A stretch of DNA of 64,000 bases from assembly GCA_016235265.1 (NCBI GenBank), contig JACRLI010000009.1:62001-126000 (forward strand). The letters run 5' to 3'. The notes beneath the pieces were generated by a model. The model had not been told where the DNA came from and searched no databases. It saw only the letters and a program-made list of their open reading frames with translations. The position numbers were made by a program, and so were the translations under genes. Of the stretch, positions 31,334-41,643 are shown piece by piece; within the stretch, counting starts at the first letter, position 1, and each line of letters begins with the position of its first letter. The stretch comes from Candidatus Eisenbacteria bacterium. GTDB lineage: Bacteria; Eisenbacteria; RBG-16-71-46; JACRLI01.

Positions 31334-33331
31334 CTACTCGTTCACCTCCGGTTGCGCCACCACCAGCGTCTGCCCCGGACGGATGCTCTCACCTTCCTCC
31401 AGCCCGTTCCATTCCACGAGGTCCGACACCCGGCATCCGAACCGCGAGGCCAGCGCGTAGAGCGTCTCGCCCTTCTTCACCGTGCAGGTGCGTCCCAGCG
31501 CCGGTCGCGCGGGACCCAGGGGAGGGGCGGGCTTCGCCGCGCCGGAGGGCAGCGGAGGCCCGGCCAGGGCGGCGCGCGCGGTCGCGGGACGCGGTTCGGG
31601 AGCCACGGGCCCCGCCATGGAGGCCGCCATGAAGCGCGGCACCGGAGGCCCGGCCTGGACCGCGGCAAGCGCCGGCGACGGCACGCCCACGGACGCGCCC
31701 GGCGCGGGAGCGGATCCCGCGGGCGCCGGCGGATACGGGCCCGCCGGGACCATCGGCACGCTCTCCTCCCTGCCGGGTACGCGCAGCACGCCGCCCGGCC
31801 GCAGCCGGGAGCCGAGGTCCCGGATCCGGTTGGCGCGCGCCAGCTCCTTCACCGTCACGCCGTAGCGGCGGGCCACGGCGCTCAGCGTCTCACCCTTGTG
31901 AATGCGATGGCTCAGCACCACCGGTTCGGCCTTGGCCAGCGCGGCGGGGTAGTCGCGCGCGCGCAGCTTGGCCAGCACCTCTCGTCCCGTGCCCTTGGGC
32001 ACGCGCACCAGCGTGCCGCCGTCCTTCGGCGAGGCGGTCTTGCGCAGGTAGGCGGGATTGAGCTTGCCCAGCACCTCGATGGGCGCGCGCGAGAGGTGCG
32101 CGAGCACCTTGAGGTTCACGCCACCCGGCACGTGGATCTCGTCGAAGCTCAGCGGCGTTCCCATGGGCGTGCCCTTGAACCCGTAGGAACCGGGGTCCTT
32201 GGCGATGGTCAGCGCGGCCATGAACGCCGGCACGTAGTCCTGCGTCTGGCGCGGCAGGCGCAGGGACCAGTAGTCGTAGCTGTTCTGGCTGCTGAGCGCG
32301 CGCAGCACCGTGCCCTCGCCGCTGTTGTAGGCGGCCAGCGCCAGCGGCCAGTCGTGGAACAGCGAGTACAGGTGCTTCAGGTACTGGGCCGCGGCCTCGG
32401 TGGACCGCGCCGGGTCGCGGCGCTCGTCCACCTTCTGGTTCACGTTCAGGCCGAAGATCTGCGCGGTGCTCTTGATGAACTGCCACGGGCCGGAGGCAGC
32501 CGAGCTCGACAACGCCTTGGGATTGAACCCGCTCTCCACGAACACCACGTGGATCAGGTCGGTGGGCAGGCCGTTGCGCTCGAGCACCGGCAGCATCATG
32601 TCCACGTATTCGCCCGAGCGGGTGAGCCAGGTCTGGAAGGTGGAGTGGCCGCGGCCCGTGAAGAAGTCGATCCACTTCTGCACCCGGTCGTTGCTCTCGG
32701 GCAGGATCTGCTGGGCCTCCCGTCCCTGGATCAGCGAGTCCGCGGGCGAGGGCGGAAGCGCGGCGAGCAGCGAGGGCCCCAGCGAAGCGGCATGGCCGGT
32801 GTGGGTTGGAGTGCCCGCCTGGCGGCTGCCGGCGGGGTCGGCCTCACCCGGGCGGGGCGCGGAGGAAGTCGCTCCGTCCGTGTCGGGGGCATCCGATCCC
32901 TCGCCCGCGTCGCTCCCTGCCTCGCGCATTTCGGGTCGCAGCGTCAGGTGCTGCCGCACGCAGCGCAGGCGCACGCCGCCGGCCTGCTGGATCAGCTTCA
33001 CCAGCTGCTGGTTGCGCGCGTAGGAAAGCGGGACCCGCTGTCGGAGGTCGTGGAGCGACGCCAGCAGCCGCTCGGCCGCATGCTGGGCCTCGATCATCCG
33101 GCCGTTCTTCAGCAGGCGATGGCAGCGCGAAAGCTCCGCTGAAGCCCTGTTCATTTCGCCGGGGACATCCACCATGAATGCGAGACTGTCGGCGGGGGTG
33201 AGGACGGGCACGTCCGGTCCGAGGTAGGTGGAATCATCGGCGGCCCTCGCTCCCGGGCCGGGCGCCCAGGATAGTCCCAGCAGGGCCGCCAGGATGACAC
33301 CGCGGATCCCCGGTTGGAAGTGGTTGGCCAT
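31334..33331 (-). CDS. LysM lytic transglycosylase (MltD-like)
   Basis: The 665-residue protein has a signal peptide (MANHFQPGIRGVILAALLGLSW), a helical region, then an SLT-type lytic transglycosylase domain: PVLERNGLPTDLIHVVFVESGFNPKA with the catalytic Glu in VESG, SSAASGPWQFIKSTAQIFGL, and LALAAYNSGEGTVLRA. Two LysM domains follow (HRIHKGETLSAVARRYGVT near the middle and CTVKKGETLYALASRFGC at the end), separated by a Pro/Ala-rich linker. It would cleave peptidoglycan in the periplasm and bind it through LysM. The ATG at 33331 has AGGGAGG before it; the frame extending to 33571 lacks a signal peptide. It is divergent from the PP2C-like gene. Confidence 0.92.
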   Translation of the reverse strand: MANHFQPGIRGVILAALLGLSWAPGPGARAADDSTYLGPDVPVLTPADSLAFMVDVPGEMNRASAELSRCHRLLKNGRMIEAQHAAERLLASLHDLRQRVPLSYARNQQLVKLIQQAGGVRLRCVRQHLTLRPEMREAGSDAGEGSDAPDTDGATSSAPRPGEADPAGSRQAGTPTHTGHAASLGPSLLAALPPSPADSLIQGREAQQILPESNDRVQKWIDFFTGRGHSTFQTWLTRSGEYVDMMLPVLERNGLPTDLIHVVFVESGFNPKALSSSAASGPWQFIKSTAQIFGLNVNQKVDERRDPARSTEAAAQYLKHLYSLFHDWPLALAAYNSGEGTVLRALSSQNSYDYWSLRLPRQTQDYVPAFMAALTIAKDPGSYGFKGTPMGTPLSFDEIHVPGGVNLKVLAHLSRAPIEVLGKLNPAYLRKTASPKDGGTLVRVPKGTGREVLAKLRARDYPAALAKAEPVVLSHRIHKGETLSAVARRYGVTVKELARANRIRDLGSRLRPGGVLRVPGREESVPMVPAGPYPPAPAGSAPAPGASVGVPSPALAAVQAGPPVPRFMAASMAGPVAPEPRPATARAALAGPPLPSGAAKPAPPLGPARPALGRTCTVKKGETLYALASRFGCRVSDLVEWNGLEEGESIRPGQTLVVAQPEVNE

Positions 33332-33501
33332 GAATCCTCCCTGATGAGCAACTGGGCCGCAGGATACCTGTTTCGCGCCCCGGGTGGCAACCAGGCCCCG
33401 GAACCGGGCCGCGGCACCGGGCCCATCCATATGTATGGAATTATCGGTTCGCCTGCCCCAACTCTCCACCCGCGCCTCCACCGGAGGCAGAAGCCCATTT
33501 C

Positions 33502-33531
33502 TTGACACCGAGTTACGCCATGGGCTAGGTT
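33502..33531 (+). promoter_or_regulatory. Promoter of the PP2C-like/PEGA gene
   Basis: TTGACA (33502-33507) and TAGGTT (33526-33531) are separated by 18 bases, about 18 bases before the GTG at 33550, so the leader is very short. The -35 box is perfect. Confidence 0.6.
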
Positions 33532-33549
33532 GGCTTTGGGAGGGACCCC

Positions 33550-35673
33550 GTGGAGTTTCAACTCGCCTCACGCGCCGACACCCTGGCGCTCGAGTGGAAG
33601 CGCACCGACGGTTCGCTGGCCCTGTTCACCTGGGGCAGGACCGCGCTTTGGGACGAGCGCAACGGACCGGACTGGCTCATCCATCTGGGCCAGACCGTCA
33701 CTGCCGCCACCGAGCCCGTGGCCGGCCTGCCGGGACCGGTCGCGAGCCTGATCGCCGCCTTCCGGCTGTCCGCCTCCGAGTACTGGCGCTTCTCCGACGT
33801 TGACCCGCGGCTGGCCGTGGATGCGCTGGCCGTATTCCATGACGCGGGAATCGTGTACGTGGTTGCCGCGGGCAACTGCCGGGTGTTCCGCGCCCGGGAG
33901 CGCCGCGAGATCTTCCTGATCGAGCCCGTCTATTCGGAGCGGGACCAGGGAGCCGGCCCGATCGGCGCGGGGGAGAACATCGAGCAGGTGACCTGGGGCC
34001 AGGACCTGCCGCGCCCGGGGGATGTCTACCTGCTGGCGGCGGGCCTCGAGTCCGAGCCTTCGCAGGGCCTGCGGGACTACCTGATGGACTCCGCCGGCGA
34101 CATGGGCGCCGCGCTGAAGTACTGCCGCGGCATGCTGCTGATGGGACCCGATGCCGCGATCCTCGAGGCCCCGCCGCCGAAGTCCATCGCCATCGCCGCC
34201 GGCTACATTCCGCCCGGCGGACGAGCCGTCCCCGAGGATGAGCCGCTCCGCCTGCCCGATTTCCTGGAGAACCTGCCCACCAGGAGCACGCTGCGATCCA
34301 GCGAGTCCCCGCGGGGTGCGCAGCCGGGGGGCGTCGTGCCGGTGAGTGTATCCGGATCGGCTCCGCCGCCCGCGGCACCCATTCCCTCCGCGGCTGAGTC
34401 ATTCGCACCGCCCGCGGCGCCCCTTCCCTCCGCGGCCGAGCCATCCGCGCCGGCGGCGCAGGTGCCCGCGGCGTTCGAGCCGGTTCCGCCGCCCGCGCGC
34501 CCGGCGTCTCCCACCCACGAGCCGGCATCCGACTCGCCGAAGCGTCCGATGACTCGTCCGGCCCCGACGTTCGCCGAGACGCAGCCTCCGCCGGAGCCCG
34601 CGGTCGGATGGCGGCGCTACGCGGGCTACGCCGCGCTGGCCCTGGTGGTGGGCCTCATCGCCTGGATGAGCCTGGGTCGCGGATGGATGCCGTGGCGGCA
34701 CGCGCCGTGGGCTCCGGCCTCGCTCTCGGTGGTCACCGAGCCCGAAGGGGCGCGCGTGAAGGTGGACGGGCGCGAGGTGGGCTCCAGCCCGCTGCAACTC
34801 GAAGTGAAGCCCGGGAAGCACTTCGTGGAAGCCCGCCTGGGCGACCTCGGCGTGGACACCCAGACCTTCGCCCTGAAGGCGGGGGAGACCGCGCAGTTCC
34901 GGCCGCGGTTCGCAGGCCAGGTGTCCATCGGCAACACGCACCCGGGGCTGCCATTGTACGCGCAGCTCGACGGCTCCACCGCCGACAGCGTTCCGGTGGT
35001 GTGGAAGGACGTGCCGGCGGGGCGCCACCTGGTGAGCTTCAGCGGGCCCGGCGTGCTGTCCTGGACCGCGGAAGTGCGCGTCACCAGCGGCCAGGTCACC
35101 ACCTATGACGCCCAGCCGCAGACCACCGCGGGCGATGGCGGGCTGGAAGTGACGTCCATGGTAGTCGGCAACCAGGGCCTCAAGGAGTCCAAGGGCGATG
35201 CCGTGCGGGTGGACTGGAGGCCGGCGGGACGCACCCCGTTCCGCACTCGACTGCCCATCGGCATTCACAGCGTGCGCGTGGAGCGGGCCGGCGAGCTGCC
35301 GCAGATCCAGCTGATTGACCTCAAGGCCGGGCAGGACCGCTACGTGAAGGTGGAGTTCGACGGCTCGCCGCGAGCCCGCGTGGACGTGGCTCCGCCCTTC
35401 GGCACCTCCGGCTATCCGCTGGTGGCGGCGGTGTTCCATCCGGCGCACCGCGAGACGATGCGCGAGATGCGCCTCTACTACGCCTCCCCGGAACAGACCG
35501 TGTTCGTCCGCCGAACCATGACCCTCCTCGACAAGGACAAGGGAGTCTACGCCGCGCCGCTGCCCGCGCTGGGCGAGGGCCGCGCCTCGTGGAAGTACTA
35601 CGTTGTGGCCGTGGACGGTGACTTCAACGAGATCCCGAGCGAAGTGCTGGTGTATGGGAAGGCGTTGAAGTAG
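33550..35673 (+). CDS. PP2C-like N-terminal domain, TM helix and PEGA domain protein
   Basis: The 707-residue protein starts with about 200 residues resembling a degenerate PP2C/SpoIIE-type phosphatase (LALFTWGRTALWDE, VDALAVFHDAGIVYVVAAGNCRVFRARERREIF, DVYLLAAGLES) but without clear metal-binding Asp motifs, so it may be a sensor. A Pro/Ala-rich linker of about 120 residues contains three near repeats of 13-14 residues (PPAAPIPSAAE, PPAAPLPSAAE, APAAQVPAAFE). One membrane helix (YAALALVVGLIAWMSLG) is followed by a PEGA-type domain (VTEPEGARVKVDGREVGSSPL) and a beta-rich extracytoplasmic end. The GTG has AGGGA before it. Role unknown; it could link cytoplasmic signalling to the envelope. Confidence 0.75.
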   Translation: MEFQLASRADTLALEWKRTDGSLALFTWGRTALWDERNGPDWLIHLGQTVTAATEPVAGLPGPVASLIAAFRLSASEYWRFSDVDPRLAVDALAVFHDAGIVYVVAAGNCRVFRARERREIFLIEPVYSERDQGAGPIGAGENIEQVTWGQDLPRPGDVYLLAAGLESEPSQGLRDYLMDSAGDMGAALKYCRGMLLMGPDAAILEAPPPKSIAIAAGYIPPGGRAVPEDEPLRLPDFLENLPTRSTLRSSESPRGAQPGGVVPVSVSGSAPPPAAPIPSAAESFAPPAAPLPSAAEPSAPAAQVPAAFEPVPPPARPASPTHEPASDSPKRPMTRPAPTFAETQPPPEPAVGWRRYAGYAALALVVGLIAWMSLGRGWMPWRHAPWAPASLSVVTEPEGARVKVDGREVGSSPLQLEVKPGKHFVEARLGDLGVDTQTFALKAGETAQFRPRFAGQVSIGNTHPGLPLYAQLDGSTADSVPVVWKDVPAGRHLVSFSGPGVLSWTAEVRVTSGQVTTYDAQPQTTAGDGGLEVTSMVVGNQGLKESKGDAVRVDWRPAGRTPFRTRLPIGIHSVRVERAGELPQIQLIDLKAGQDRYVKVEFDGSPRARVDVAPPFGTSGYPLVAAVFHPAHRETMREMRLYYASPEQTVFVRRTMTLLDKDKGVYAAPLPALGEGRASWKYYVVAVDGDFNEIPSEVLVYGKALK

Positions 35674-35685
35674 ACCTCGCGCGAG

Positions 35686-35708
35686 GCCGGGCCTCCGAAA
35701 GGCCTGGC
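35686..35708 (+). terminator. Hairpin after the PP2C-like gene
   Basis: GCCGGGCCT (35686-35694) pairs with AGGCCTGGC (35700-35708), one G-T wobble included, around a CCGAA loop, 13 bases past the stop. No T-run follows. The remaining 250 bases to comEC hold nothing recognisable. Confidence 0.4.
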
Positions 35709-35958
35709 TCCGACATCTCGACCGGTGTCCTCCGATCTCCTGGTGCGCCCGGTTCTCCAGTCTCGCCCGGTTCTCCCGGATCCTCAGGCATACCCCATCC
35801 TCCGTCTCCACGCGTTCTCCTGCCCCGACTCGCGAATGAGCTGCTCCCGCCGGTTGTCCACGCATCCCCGGGTTTCCGCCTCGAGCCCGACCGGGTCTTC
35901 GCGTGCCGTGCGGCTGCGCGACCTCGAGTCGGGTACGCGCCTTGCGTAACGGGCATCC

Positions 35959-38475
35959 GTGTCCCGGGCGCACGCGTTCTGGTACGGGGCGTGGGCGGCC
36001 GCTACGCTCGGGTACGTGGCCGGGTTCGTGGCTGTCCCGATGCTCGTCGCGAGCGTCTCCGCGCGCGCGTGGCTCTCACCGGAATCAGATCCGGACACGC
36101 TGGCCGAGGGGCCGGTGCGCTGCATCGCGAAGGTGGTCAGCTCGCCGGAGCCGCGCGGGGAGGGATGGGAGTGGGTGGTCGCGACGCCGGCCGGCTCCCT
36201 GGGGGCGCGCGGACGCGAACACCGCAGGCTGGGCGTGCGCCTGGCCCGCGGAGAGGCCCCCGGGGTGGCGCCGGGGGCCTGGCTTGAGGTGGTGGGCGAG
36301 TCCGAGCGCCTGCGCGGGCCGACCAATCCGGGAGCGTCGGACTTCCGCCAGGTGGCGCGCGCCCGCGGCATCGGCGGCTGGATCCGGGTTCGCGATCCCG
36401 CGGGGGTCCACCTGCTGCACCGCGCGGGCTGGCTCGCGCGCGCGGGCGAGGAGCTGCGCTCCTGGGTGCGCGCCACGTGCGGCGCGCGCCTGCCTCCGGA
36501 TGCCGCGGCCTACGCCGGCTCGCTGATGCTCGGCGAGACCGGGCGGCTCCCGGGAGAGGACCGGGACGGCCTGGTGGCGCTGGGCGTGATCCACATCGTG
36601 ATCATCGCCGGGCTGCACCTGCACATCGTGCACGGCCTGGCGGGATCCATCGTGGCGCGCTGCCTGCCGCGCGCCCGCTTCGCCCTGCCGCTGGCGGTGA
36701 CCTTCGCCTACGCCTGGCTGGCGCACCTGCACGTGCCCGCGCAGCGGGTGCTGGTGAGTCTCGCGGCAGGGGAGATCGCGCGCCGCCGCGGGCTGGCCCA
36801 CAGCGCCCGCATGGGAGCCGCGGTGGCCGGGGCGGCGCTGCTGCTGCTGGAGCCGGCGCGCGCCCGCGACGCGTCGTACGTGCTGAGCGTGGCGGCCACG
36901 TGGGGGCTGCACGAGCTGCCGTTTCCGGCGGTTGGGGCGGGCCGGTGGCGGCCGTTTCAGGAGCTGCTGCGCGCCTCGCTGCTGACCCAGGTGGCGGTGT
37001 GGCCCCTGCTGGCCTGGACGGTGGGCCGCGGTTCGCTGGTGGGACTGCCCGCGAACCTGGTGGCCGTGCCCATCGCGGCCGCCATGCTGGCGCTGCTTCC
37101 CGCGGCCTGCGCGGTGAGCGCGGCGCTGCCGTGGCTGTCCTGCATCGCGGGGGCGGGAGTGTCCGGGGGCGGCGCGTCCCCGGCCCTGCACGGGGATGCC
37201 CCCGGTGTGCTCGTGGAATGTTTGCGGTGGGTGGCGTGGTTCCCGGCCTCGGCGCTGGGGAGGGGACTGGCGGTGATGGCCCGGTTCGGCGAGGACCGGC
37301 TGGGCAGCGGAACTTCGCTGGTGGCGGTGCGACCCGCGTGGGTGATCGCCGGCCTGGTGGCGCTGGCGCTGCTGGCGCACGGGCCGCGCCGGTGGCGACG
37401 CGCGGCGGCGCTGGCAGTGGCGTCCCTGAGCTTGCTCATGGCTTTCGGCCAGCGCGGCAACCCGTGCCGGGCTGCCTGCGTGCGGCTGGCCTTCCTGGAT
37501 GTGGGCCAGGGGGACGCCTGCCTGGTGACATTCCCCGACGGCGCCTCGGTGCTGGTGGACGGGGGTCCGCGGCGACCGGGCTGGGACGCGGGCTCGCGCG
37601 TGGTGTGCCCGGCGCTCGATGCGCTCGCGGTGCGCCGCCTCGCCTGGGCCGCGGCGACACACAGCGACATGGACCACCTGGGCGGGCTGCTCACGCTCGC
37701 GCGCCGCGGGCGCGCAGGGACATGGCTCATCCCGCCGCGGGCGGCCGGTGGGCAGTGGGGCGCGCTGGACTCGGCCGTCGCGCGAGGGGGCGGGGGAGGA
37801 TTCGGTGGTGGATTAGGTCGTGGCTTCAGTCGAGGCTTCGGAGCTGGCGTCTGCGGACGGTCCCAGCCAGGTCCCGGGCCCGCGTCGGGGCGAGACATCG
37901 AACTCACGCCGGGTCTGCCCCCGGTCGAGATCGCCGCCGGCTGGACCTGGCTGGATGCCTCGCGTCGCGACACGGTCTACGCCGTGTACCCGGATGCCTC
38001 GGCGCTGCGCTCGGGGCTCTCCGAGAACGACCTGTGTCTGGTGCTGGAGATCGCCACGCCGGAGGGCCGCGTGCTGCTCACGGGCGATCTCGGTATCGCG
38101 GGGGAGGCGCGCCTGCTGGCCGCGCGGCCCGGGCTGCGCGGCGTGGCGCTGCTCAAGGTCGGCCACCACGGCAGCCCGGGCTCGAGCTCGCGCGAGTTCC
38201 TGGACGCGCTCGCCACGCGCCACGCGGGCGGGCCCGCGCCGGTGGCGGCGGTCTCGGTGGGCCTGCGCAACCCCTTCGGTCATCCCTCCGCGGCGGTCCT
38301 GGACCGGCTCCGGGAATGCGGCTACCGGGTGGCCGAGACCCGTCGCGAGGGCGCGCTGCTCTTCGAGCTTCGCCGTGAGGGCCCGGTGCGCGTGGGGGCC
38401 CCGGCCTGGACCTGCGGCAACACTCGAATCAAGTCCCGCAACCGTCTGTTGCGATGGTTGTTGGGCTACGAGTGA
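35959..38475 (+). CDS. comEC: ComEC/Rec2-type DNA-uptake channel
   Basis: The 838-residue protein has an N-terminal OB-like region, a competence helix domain (AYAGSLMLGETGRLP, then VIHIVIIAGLHLHIV, a variant of the usual LVSGLH motif), about eight membrane helices, and a C-terminal metallo-beta-lactamase-like domain: FLDVGQGDACLVTFPDG, THSDMDHLGG, LLKVGHHGSPGSSS. ComEC forms the inner-membrane DNA channel and degrades one strand in natural transformation. A Gly-rich insertion (GGGGGFGGGLGRGF, 37787-37850) sits in the lactamase domain. No comEA or pilus gene is nearby. The GTG start has no strong ribosome site. Confidence 0.88.
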   Translation: MSRAHAFWYGAWAAATLGYVAGFVAVPMLVASVSARAWLSPESDPDTLAEGPVRCIAKVVSSPEPRGEGWEWVVATPAGSLGARGREHRRLGVRLARGEAPGVAPGAWLEVVGESERLRGPTNPGASDFRQVARARGIGGWIRVRDPAGVHLLHRAGWLARAGEELRSWVRATCGARLPPDAAAYAGSLMLGETGRLPGEDRDGLVALGVIHIVIIAGLHLHIVHGLAGSIVARCLPRARFALPLAVTFAYAWLAHLHVPAQRVLVSLAAGEIARRRGLAHSARMGAAVAGAALLLLEPARARDASYVLSVAATWGLHELPFPAVGAGRWRPFQELLRASLLTQVAVWPLLAWTVGRGSLVGLPANLVAVPIAAAMLALLPAACAVSAALPWLSCIAGAGVSGGGASPALHGDAPGVLVECLRWVAWFPASALGRGLAVMARFGEDRLGSGTSLVAVRPAWVIAGLVALALLAHGPRRWRRAAALAVASLSLLMAFGQRGNPCRAACVRLAFLDVGQGDACLVTFPDGASVLVDGGPRRPGWDAGSRVVCPALDALAVRRLAWAAATHSDMDHLGGLLTLARRGRAGTWLIPPRAAGGQWGALDSAVARGGGGGFGGGLGRGFSRGFGAGVCGRSQPGPGPASGRDIELTPGLPPVEIAAGWTWLDASRRDTVYAVYPDASALRSGLSENDLCLVLEIATPEGRVLLTGDLGIAGEARLLAARPGLRGVALLKVGHHGSPGSSSREFLDALATRHAGGPAPVAAVSVGLRNPFGHPSAAVLDRLRECGYRVAETRREGALLFELRREGPVRVGAPAWTCGNTRIKSRNRLLRWLLGYE

Positions 38476-38519
38476 ATCCCCGATTGCCGGGCGGCGCGGG
38501 AACGTGGTCTAATGTGCGC

Positions 38520-39155
38520 GTGACTTCCCGTGAGAAGCGTCAGCCACACAGGATCGCGGTCCTGGCATCGGGCGTGGGCAGCAACATGGTGGCCCTCGCG
38601 GACGCGGCTGCCGCCGGGAAGATCCCGGGGAGCATCGAACTGGTCCTCAGCGACGTGCCCGGCGCGCCGGTGCTGCAGCGGGCGTCCGAGCGGGGCATCG
38701 AGGCGCGCCACCTGGATCCCGGCAGGAGCCGCCACCGGCTGGACGGCGAGGCGGAGGCGGCCTACATCCGCGAATTGCGTGGCCGCGGCATCACGCTGGT
38801 GTGCCTCGCGGGGTTCATGCGGATCCTGCACCCGGCCTTCCTCGAGGCTTTCTCGAATTCCATCCTGAATGTGCATCCCTCGCTGCTGCCCGCGTTTCCC
38901 GGGCTGGACGCGGTGGGGCAGGCGCTGGCGTTCGGGGCGCGGGTGACCGGCGCCACGGTGCACTTCGTGTGGCCGGCGGTGGACGCCGGCCCGGTGGTGC
39001 TCCAGGAGGCCGTGCCTGTTCGCGAGGGCGACACGCACGAGACGCTGGCCGCGCGCGTCCACGACGTGGAGCATCGGATCTATCCCCGGGCGGCGGCGCT
39101 CTTCTGCGAGGGGCGGCTGTCCGTGGAGGGGCGACACGTGAGGATCCTGTCATGA
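38520..39155 (+). CDS. purN: Phosphoribosylglycinamide formyltransferase
   Basis: The 211-residue enzyme transfers a formyl group from 10-formyl-THF to GAR in purine synthesis. Motifs: RIAVLASGVGSNMVAL (phosphate-binding start), VCLAGFMRILHPAFLE, NVHPSLLPAFPGLDA with the catalytic Asn-His pair, and VDAGPVVLQEAVPV. The start is uncertain: GTG at 38520 or 38514, neither with a good ribosome site. It overlaps purC by 4 bases (ATGA) and begins a purN-purC-purH run. Confidence 0.9.
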   Translation: MTSREKRQPHRIAVLASGVGSNMVALADAAAAGKIPGSIELVLSDVPGAPVLQRASERGIEARHLDPGRSRHRLDGEAEAAYIRELRGRGITLVCLAGFMRILHPAFLEAFSNSILNVHPSLLPAFPGLDAVGQALAFGARVTGATVHFVWPAVDAGPVVLQEAVPVREGDTHETLAARVHDVEHRIYPRAAALFCEGRLSVEGRHVRILS

Positions 39156-40090
39156 GCGCCATGCCCGCCGGCGTCCGGCCGCGACTTTCCGTTCCCGGCG
39201 CCCGGCCCCTGTTCTCGGGCAAGGTGCGCGACGTCTACGAGGCCGGCCCCGGCCGGCTGCTGCTGGTGGCCACGGACAACCTGTCGGCCTTCGATGTGGT
39301 GCTGCCCACCCGGGTGCCGGGGAAGGGCCAGGTGCTGACGCGCGTCTCGGCGTTCTGGTTCCGCACCCTGGCCGCGGCGCGCCCGCACCACCTGCTGTCC
39401 ACGGACGTGGCGGAGTTCCCGCCGCCGTTCTGCGACCACCCGGAGAGCCTGGCCGATCGCGCCATGCTGGTGCGGCGCACGCGGCGCATTGACATCGAGT
39501 GCGTGGTGCGCGCCCGTCTCACCGGCTCGGGCTACAAGGACTACCTGGCCACCGGGCAGGTGGCGGGCATCGAGCTGCCGAAGGGGTTGCCCCACGGCGC
39601 CGTGCTGCCGGAGCCCATCTTCACCCCGGCCAGCAAGGCCGATTCGGGCCACGACGAGAACCTGACCTTCGCGCAGATGGCGGCGCGCGTGGGCCGGGAG
39701 AAATCCGAGGCGCTGCGCGAGCGCAGCCTGCGGATCTTCGCCGAGGCGGCCGCGGTGTGCCGCTCGCGGGGCCTGGAACTGGTGGATACCAAGTTCGAGT
39801 TCGGCGAGCCGCTGGCCGGGGGCGAGGCGGGCTTCGACCCGTCGGCCCCGCGCGCGGCGGCCGGCGAGCTGGTGCTGATTGACGAGATCCTCTCGCCCGA
39901 CTCCTCGCGCTTCTGGGAGATGGGTGCGAACGGCACGCCGCGCCAGGCTCTCGACAAGCAGTTCGTGCGTGACTACCTGGAGACGCTCGACTGGGACAAG
40001 ACCGATCCCGGGCCGGAGCTGCCGGCGGAGATCGTGGCGCGCACGCAGGCCCTGTACCGCGAGGCGGAACGCCGCCTCACCGGAGCGTAG
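39152..40090 (+). CDS. purC: SAICAR synthetase
   Basis: The 312-residue enzyme joins CAIR and aspartate to form SAICAR in purine synthesis. Motifs: LFSGKVRDVYEAG, ATDNLSAFDVVLPT, VVRARLTGSGYKDY, TPASKADSGHDEN and LVDTKFEFG. At 300+ residues it belongs to the longer, yeast-like form of the family. It begins at ATG 39152, overlapping the purN stop, and ends directly before purH with no gap. Confidence 0.94.
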   Translation: MSAMPAGVRPRLSVPGARPLFSGKVRDVYEAGPGRLLLVATDNLSAFDVVLPTRVPGKGQVLTRVSAFWFRTLAAARPHHLLSTDVAEFPPPFCDHPESLADRAMLVRRTRRIDIECVVRARLTGSGYKDYLATGQVAGIELPKGLPHGAVLPEPIFTPASKADSGHDENLTFAQMAARVGREKSEALRERSLRIFAEAAAVCRSRGLELVDTKFEFGEPLAGGEAGFDPSAPRAAAGELVLIDEILSPDSSRFWEMGANGTPRQALDKQFVRDYLETLDWDKTDPGPELPAEIVARTQALYREAERRLTGA

Positions 40091-41620
40091 ATGATCGAAG
40101 TGCGCCGCGCCCTGCTCTCGGGCTGGGACAAGGAAGGCATGCTGGAACTGGCCCGCGCCCTGGCCCCGCGCGGCGTGGAGCTGCTGGCCACCCGGGGCAC
40201 GGCCTCGGCGCTGGAGGAGCAGGACATCGCGGTGACGCGGCTCGAAGCCTGGCTGGGCTTTCCGGAGATCCTGGGTGGGAGAGTGAAGACGCTGCACCCG
40301 AGGCTGCACGCCGGCATCCTGGCGCCGCGCACGCCGGCGGGGCTCCACGAGTTGGAGAGCATCGGCTCGGCGCCCATCGACCTCGTGGCGGCCGACCTGT
40401 ACCCGTTCGAGGATGCGGTGAGCGCCAGCCCCGGCGACCGCGCGCACGGCGTGGAGCACATCGACATCGGCGGCGTGACGCTGCTGCGGGCCGCCGCGAA
40501 GAATGCCGAGTACGTGGCGGTGCTGCCGGACGCCGCCAGCCGCGCGGAGTTCCTGTCCACGCTGGCGGAGGCGCCCGCCGCGCCGCGCGTGGAGCCGGGT
40601 GCGGCGCGCCGCTGGGCCGCCCGCGCGTTCCGGATCACTTCGGCCTACGACGCGGCCATCGCCGCGTGGACGTGCGCCGACGAGCCGCTGCCCTCGGTCC
40701 TGGCGCTGGGCGGGCGGCTCTCGCTGCCGCTGCGCTACGGCGAGAACCCGCACCAGCCTGCGGCATGGTATCGCGGTGGCGGCGAGCTGCCCTTCGAGCG
40801 GCTGCACGAGGGCCGGGAGATCAGCTGGAACAACCTGCTCGACCTGGAGGCCGCCACCGGCCTGGCGGGGGAGCTGGCCGGCCCGGCGGCGGTGATCGTC
40901 AAGCACACCAACCCGTGCGGGGCGTGCCAGGCGCGCACCGTACTCGAGGCGGTGCGCGGGGCGTGGGGCACCGACCCGCTTTCGGCCTTCGGCGGCATCG
41001 TCGCGGTGCGCGGCGCGCTGGACGACGCCTCGGCCGCGCTGCTGGCGGAGCAGTTCGTGGAGGTTGTGGCGGCGGAGAGTTTCGAGCCCGCCGCGCTGGC
41101 GCGGTTGCGCGCGAAGAAGGGCCTGCGCATCCTGCGCGGCCCGATGGCTGCGCCCGGGCCGGCGGTGCGCGTGCGGAGCCTGCTGGGGGGCATCGGCGCG
41201 CAGGCCGGGCCCCACGCCATTCACGGCGAGTGGCGCGACGCGGGCAAGCGTGCCGCCACGGAGCCGGAGCGCGCCGACATGGAGCTGGCCTGGCGCGTGG
41301 CGGCCGCGGCGCAGTCCAATGGCATCGCGCTGGTCCGGGGCGGGCAGCTGATCGGGCTGGGCAGCGGTCAGACCAGCCGCGTGGACTCGGTGCACATGGC
41401 GCTGTACAAGGCGGCGCGCAACGGCCACGACCCGCGCGGGGCGGTGCTGGCCTCGGACGGGTTCTTCCCGTTCCGCGACGGCGTGGACATGGCCGCCGAA
41501 GCCGGGGTGGCGGCGGTGGTGCAGCCGGGCGGCTCGCGCCGCGACGCCGAGGTGATCGCCGCCGCCGACGAGCGCGGCATGGCCATGGTGATGACCGGCT
41601 GCCGCTGCTTCCGGCATTAG
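40091..41620 (+). CDS. purH: AICAR transformylase/IMP cyclohydrolase
   Basis: The 509-residue bifunctional enzyme catalyses the last two steps of IMP synthesis. The N-terminal cyclohydrolase shows [17 protein letters not shown] and [16 protein letters not shown]; the transformylase part shows [14 protein letters not shown], the signature [25 protein letters not shown] and [13 protein letters not shown]. The ATG follows the purC stop with no base between. Slightly shorter than the usual 515-530 residues. Confidence 0.95.
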   Translation: MIEVRRALLSGWDKEGMLELARALAPRGVELLATRGTASALEEQDIAVTRLEAWLGFPEILGGRVKTLHPRLHAGILAPRTPAGLHELESIGSAPIDLVAADLYPFEDAVSASPGDRAHGVEHIDIGGVTLLRAAAKNAEYVAVLPDAASRAEFLSTLAEAPAAPRVEPGAARRWAARAFRITSAYDAAIAAWTCADEPLPSVLALGGRLSLPLRYGENPHQPAAWYRGGGELPFERLHEGREISWNNLLDLEAATGLAGELAGPAAVIVKHTNPCGACQARTVLEAVRGAWGTDPLSAFGGIVAVRGALDDASAALLAEQFVEVVAAESFEPAALARLRAKKGLRILRGPMAAPGPAVRVRSLLGGIGAQAGPHAIHGEWRDAGKRAATEPERADMELAWRVAAAAQSNGIALVRGGQLIGLGSGQTSRVDSVHMALYKAARNGHDPRGAVLASDGFFPFRDGVDMAAEAGVAAVVQPGGSRRDAEVIAAADERGMAMVMTGCRCFRH

Positions 41621-41643
41621 GCGCGCGCGGCACGGCCCGGGGT

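Noticed and set aside
37787..37850. Gly-rich stretch in ComEC as a frameshift
   Set aside because: The reading frame and lactamase motifs continue on both sides; it is a low-complexity insertion.
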